Made by a program: the position numbers and the translations under genes. DNA of 22,070 bases, taken from contig JBBQDZ010000018.1 in assembly GCA_038320185.1 (NCBI GenBank), forward strand, positions 1 to 22,070. The letters run 5' to 3'. This document shows positions 21,153-22,070 of the stretch, piece by piece. The notes beneath the pieces are model-generated. The model made no database searches. It was not told the DNA's origin and saw only the letters and a program-made list of their open reading frames with translations. The stretch is from JBBQDZ01 sp038320185 (lineage in GTDB: Bacteria > Actinomycetota > Thermoleophilia > Gaiellales > Gaiellaceae). How positions within the stretch are numbered: position 1 is the stretch's first letter; every line of letters starts with the position of its first letter.

Positions 21153-21184
21153 GTAAGCAGTCGCTTACGTAAGTGTCAACTTAC
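21153..21184 (-). promoter_or_regulatory. Tandem palindromic operator and promoter of the ArsR operon
   Basis: Two perfect 16-bp inverted repeats stand side by side: GTAAGC-AGTC-GCTTAC (21153-21168) and GTAAGT-GTCA-ACTTAC (21169-21184). On the minus strand TTGACA (21179-21174) lies inside the second repeat and TTACAT (21156-21151) is 17 bases on, overlapping the first repeat and the ATG. A repressor bound to both repeats would cover the whole promoter, so autoregulation by the ArsR protein is very likely. The exact -10 is poor and uncertain. Confidence 0.88.
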
Positions 21185-21201
21185 AGCGTCGAACTCTGAC
21201 G

Positions 21202-21399
21202 CTAGCCGGGAGCGGCGGGTGCGTCGACGAACCGACCGCCCGCGATCAGCGCCGCGTGAGCCTCGGCACAGGTGAGACGGAGTGACGCGAGCAGTTGCGC
21301 GTCCAAAGGCGGTTCGAGCCTGCTGAGGACGGACTCCGCCTGTTCGCAGACCGCGATGAGCAGGGTAAGAACGCTGAATGTCTCGGCGTCTGTCGCGAT
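21202..21399 (-). pseudogene. Coding-like 65-codon frame without a normal start
   Basis: The minus-strand frame from the stop TAG at 21202-21204 back to a TGA at 21403-21405 has no stop for 66 codons and reads like real protein: an IATDAETFSVLTLLIAVCEQ helix, ESVLSRLEPPLDAQLLASLR and LTCAEAHAALIAGGRFVDAP. Third positions are mostly G/C. There is no ATG or GTG and only a late TTG, so it could be a remnant of a longer gene with a lost 5' end, a gene with a rare ATC start, or a chance frame. Function unknown. The remaining bases of the 21185-21471 gap hold nothing else I can support, except a GC hairpin with a 4-base loop at 21412-21425. Confidence 0.3.
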
Positions 21400-21471
21400 A
21401 AGTCAACCTGTCCGCCGGAAGGCGGCGGAAACCTGAGGTGGCGGCGGGCAGCGCTCCGCCTCGTGACACGG

Positions 21472-22035
21472 TCAGGGCTGAGCGCGCTTGAAGACGAGCT
21501 TCGACTTCTTGCCGGTGGCGTCGAACTGGACGACCGCGGCGAACTTCTCAGTCTCCGCGAACGCGTACGACCGGGGCCGGCCGCCCTTGGAAGTGAAGCG
21601 GAAGCAAGTCGGGTAGACGCCGGCGTCCGTGTTGATCGTGCAGCCAATGTCGGTGCCTGAGAGAACCAGTTCGTCGCCCGCGTGGGCGGTGATCTGCTTC
21701 GCGCCTGAGCGGACCGACGCGGGCGCGCGGCTGAAGACCGCGGCGCCGACGCTCCCGCCGGGCTTGATTTTGGCGACGACGACCCGGCCGGTGGTGCCAA
21801 GGGCGGAGATGTAGGAGTTCGGCGCGAGGTTGTTGCCTTTGAGTTTGAAGCACGTGACGAGCTTCTGGCCGGTGAGCACATGCTTCCCAACCTGGGTCTG
21901 ACAGGCGAGATCCGTTCCGCCGACGACGAACGTCTCGTTGATCTGAAGCTTGATGTGGGCCTTCCCGGCCGCATTCGCTTGGACGGCGACGAGTAGCGCG
22001 AGCAACGCACCGAAGCTGGCGGCCCTGAAACTCAC
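21472..22035 (-). CDS. Secreted two-domain Cys-pair protein of unknown family
   Basis: A 187-residue exported protein with a clear signal peptide (about 4-22, ending ANA-A). The mature protein is a duplication: residues 36-90 (GGTDLACQTQ...TCFKLKGNNLAPNSYIS) and 124-173 (SGTDIGCTIN...TCFRFTSKGGRPRSYAFA) share GTDxxC, a CF[KR]xx motif and a following SY-containing strand. Cys45/Cys62 and Cys132/Cys144 probably form one disulfide per domain. No family is recognised and no catalytic motif is seen. The GTG start at 22035 follows AAGGTG at a good distance. It stands alone at the right edge of the window. Confidence 0.82.
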   Translation of the reverse strand: MSFRAASFGALLALLVAVQANAAGKAHIKLQINETFVVGGTDLACQTQVGKHVLTGQKLVTCFKLKGNNLAPNSYISALGTTGRVVVAKIKPGGSVGAAVFSRAPASVRSGAKQITAHAGDELVLSGTDIGCTINTDAGVYPTCFRFTSKGGRPRSYAFAETEKFAAVVQFDATGKKSKLVFKRAQP

Positions 22036-22070
22036 CGCTGCACCTTAAGCGGTCTACGCGTCGCGGTCAC

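Noticed and set aside
1..22070. CRISPR arrays, tRNA/rRNA genes, insertion sequences, phage or defence genes
   Set aside because: Looked for on both strands; no regularly spaced repeats, no transposase or nuclease families, and no tRNA-like cloverleaf sequence was recognised.

Overview
This is a gene-dense, very GC-rich stretch of bacterial chromosome. Gene style (GTG and TTG starts, many short divergent gaps), protein families (DUF4232, class III asparaginase, L-sorbosone-dehydrogenase-like protein, PrsW, secreted 3D-domain protein) and gene-level similarity as I know it suggest a deep-branching actinobacterium, possibly of the Thermoleophilia (Gaiellales/Solirubrobacterales) type. That placement is inference; there is no rRNA or other phylogenetic marker here. 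I see no tRNA, rRNA, insertion sequence, phage gene or CRISPR array, so the region reads as ordinary chromosome with a secreted-hydrolase bias.

Layout. Positions 1-1138 (minus): a pteridine-reductase-like SDR translationally coupled to an ECF sigma factor that runs off the left edge. 1206-2454 (plus): a Mn-type superoxide dismutase and the acyltransferase PlsY. 2481-4088: a GTP cyclohydrolase of the FolE2/MptA family (minus) diverging from a very short, degenerate histidine-kinase-like protein (plus). 4054-8161: an Fpg/Nei DNA glycosylase (minus) diverging from a plus-strand run of class III asparaginase, M55 D-aminopeptidase, Kelch-propeller protein and SGNH hydrolase. 8396-11442 (minus): a secreted PQQ-type sugar dehydrogenase followed by two paralogous membrane-anchored NodB polysaccharide deacetylases; diverging from these is a third, large, multidomain NodB protein (11467-13152). 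13149-18617 (minus): a 3D-domain wall protein, PrsW intramembrane protease with an unusual C-terminal extension, a zinc-metallopeptidase lipoprotein, a secreted metzincin-like protease with two Cys-containing repeats, and a DUF4232 protein. 18727-19056: a small hypothetical protein. 19146-19946: a SAM methyltransferase. 19991-21152 (minus): an ArsR-SRPBCC-VOC operon with a clear tandem palindromic operator. 21472-22035 (minus): a secreted protein built from two copies of one Cys-pair domain.

How the genes may work together. Roughly half of the window encodes exported or membrane proteins that cut peptides, peptidoglycan or polysaccharide (M55, three NodB proteins, 3D protein, PrsW, two further zinc proteases). 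This looks like a chromosomal neighbourhood for envelope turnover and scavenging rather than one tight operon. The ArsR module is a classic self-regulated small-molecule-response operon. The most notable signals are the tandem operator, the PrsW repeat-bearing fusion, the SDR whose catalytic Tyr is His, the near-minimal kinase-like protein, and several divergent gene pairs separated by only 15-24 bp that imply leaderless transcription.
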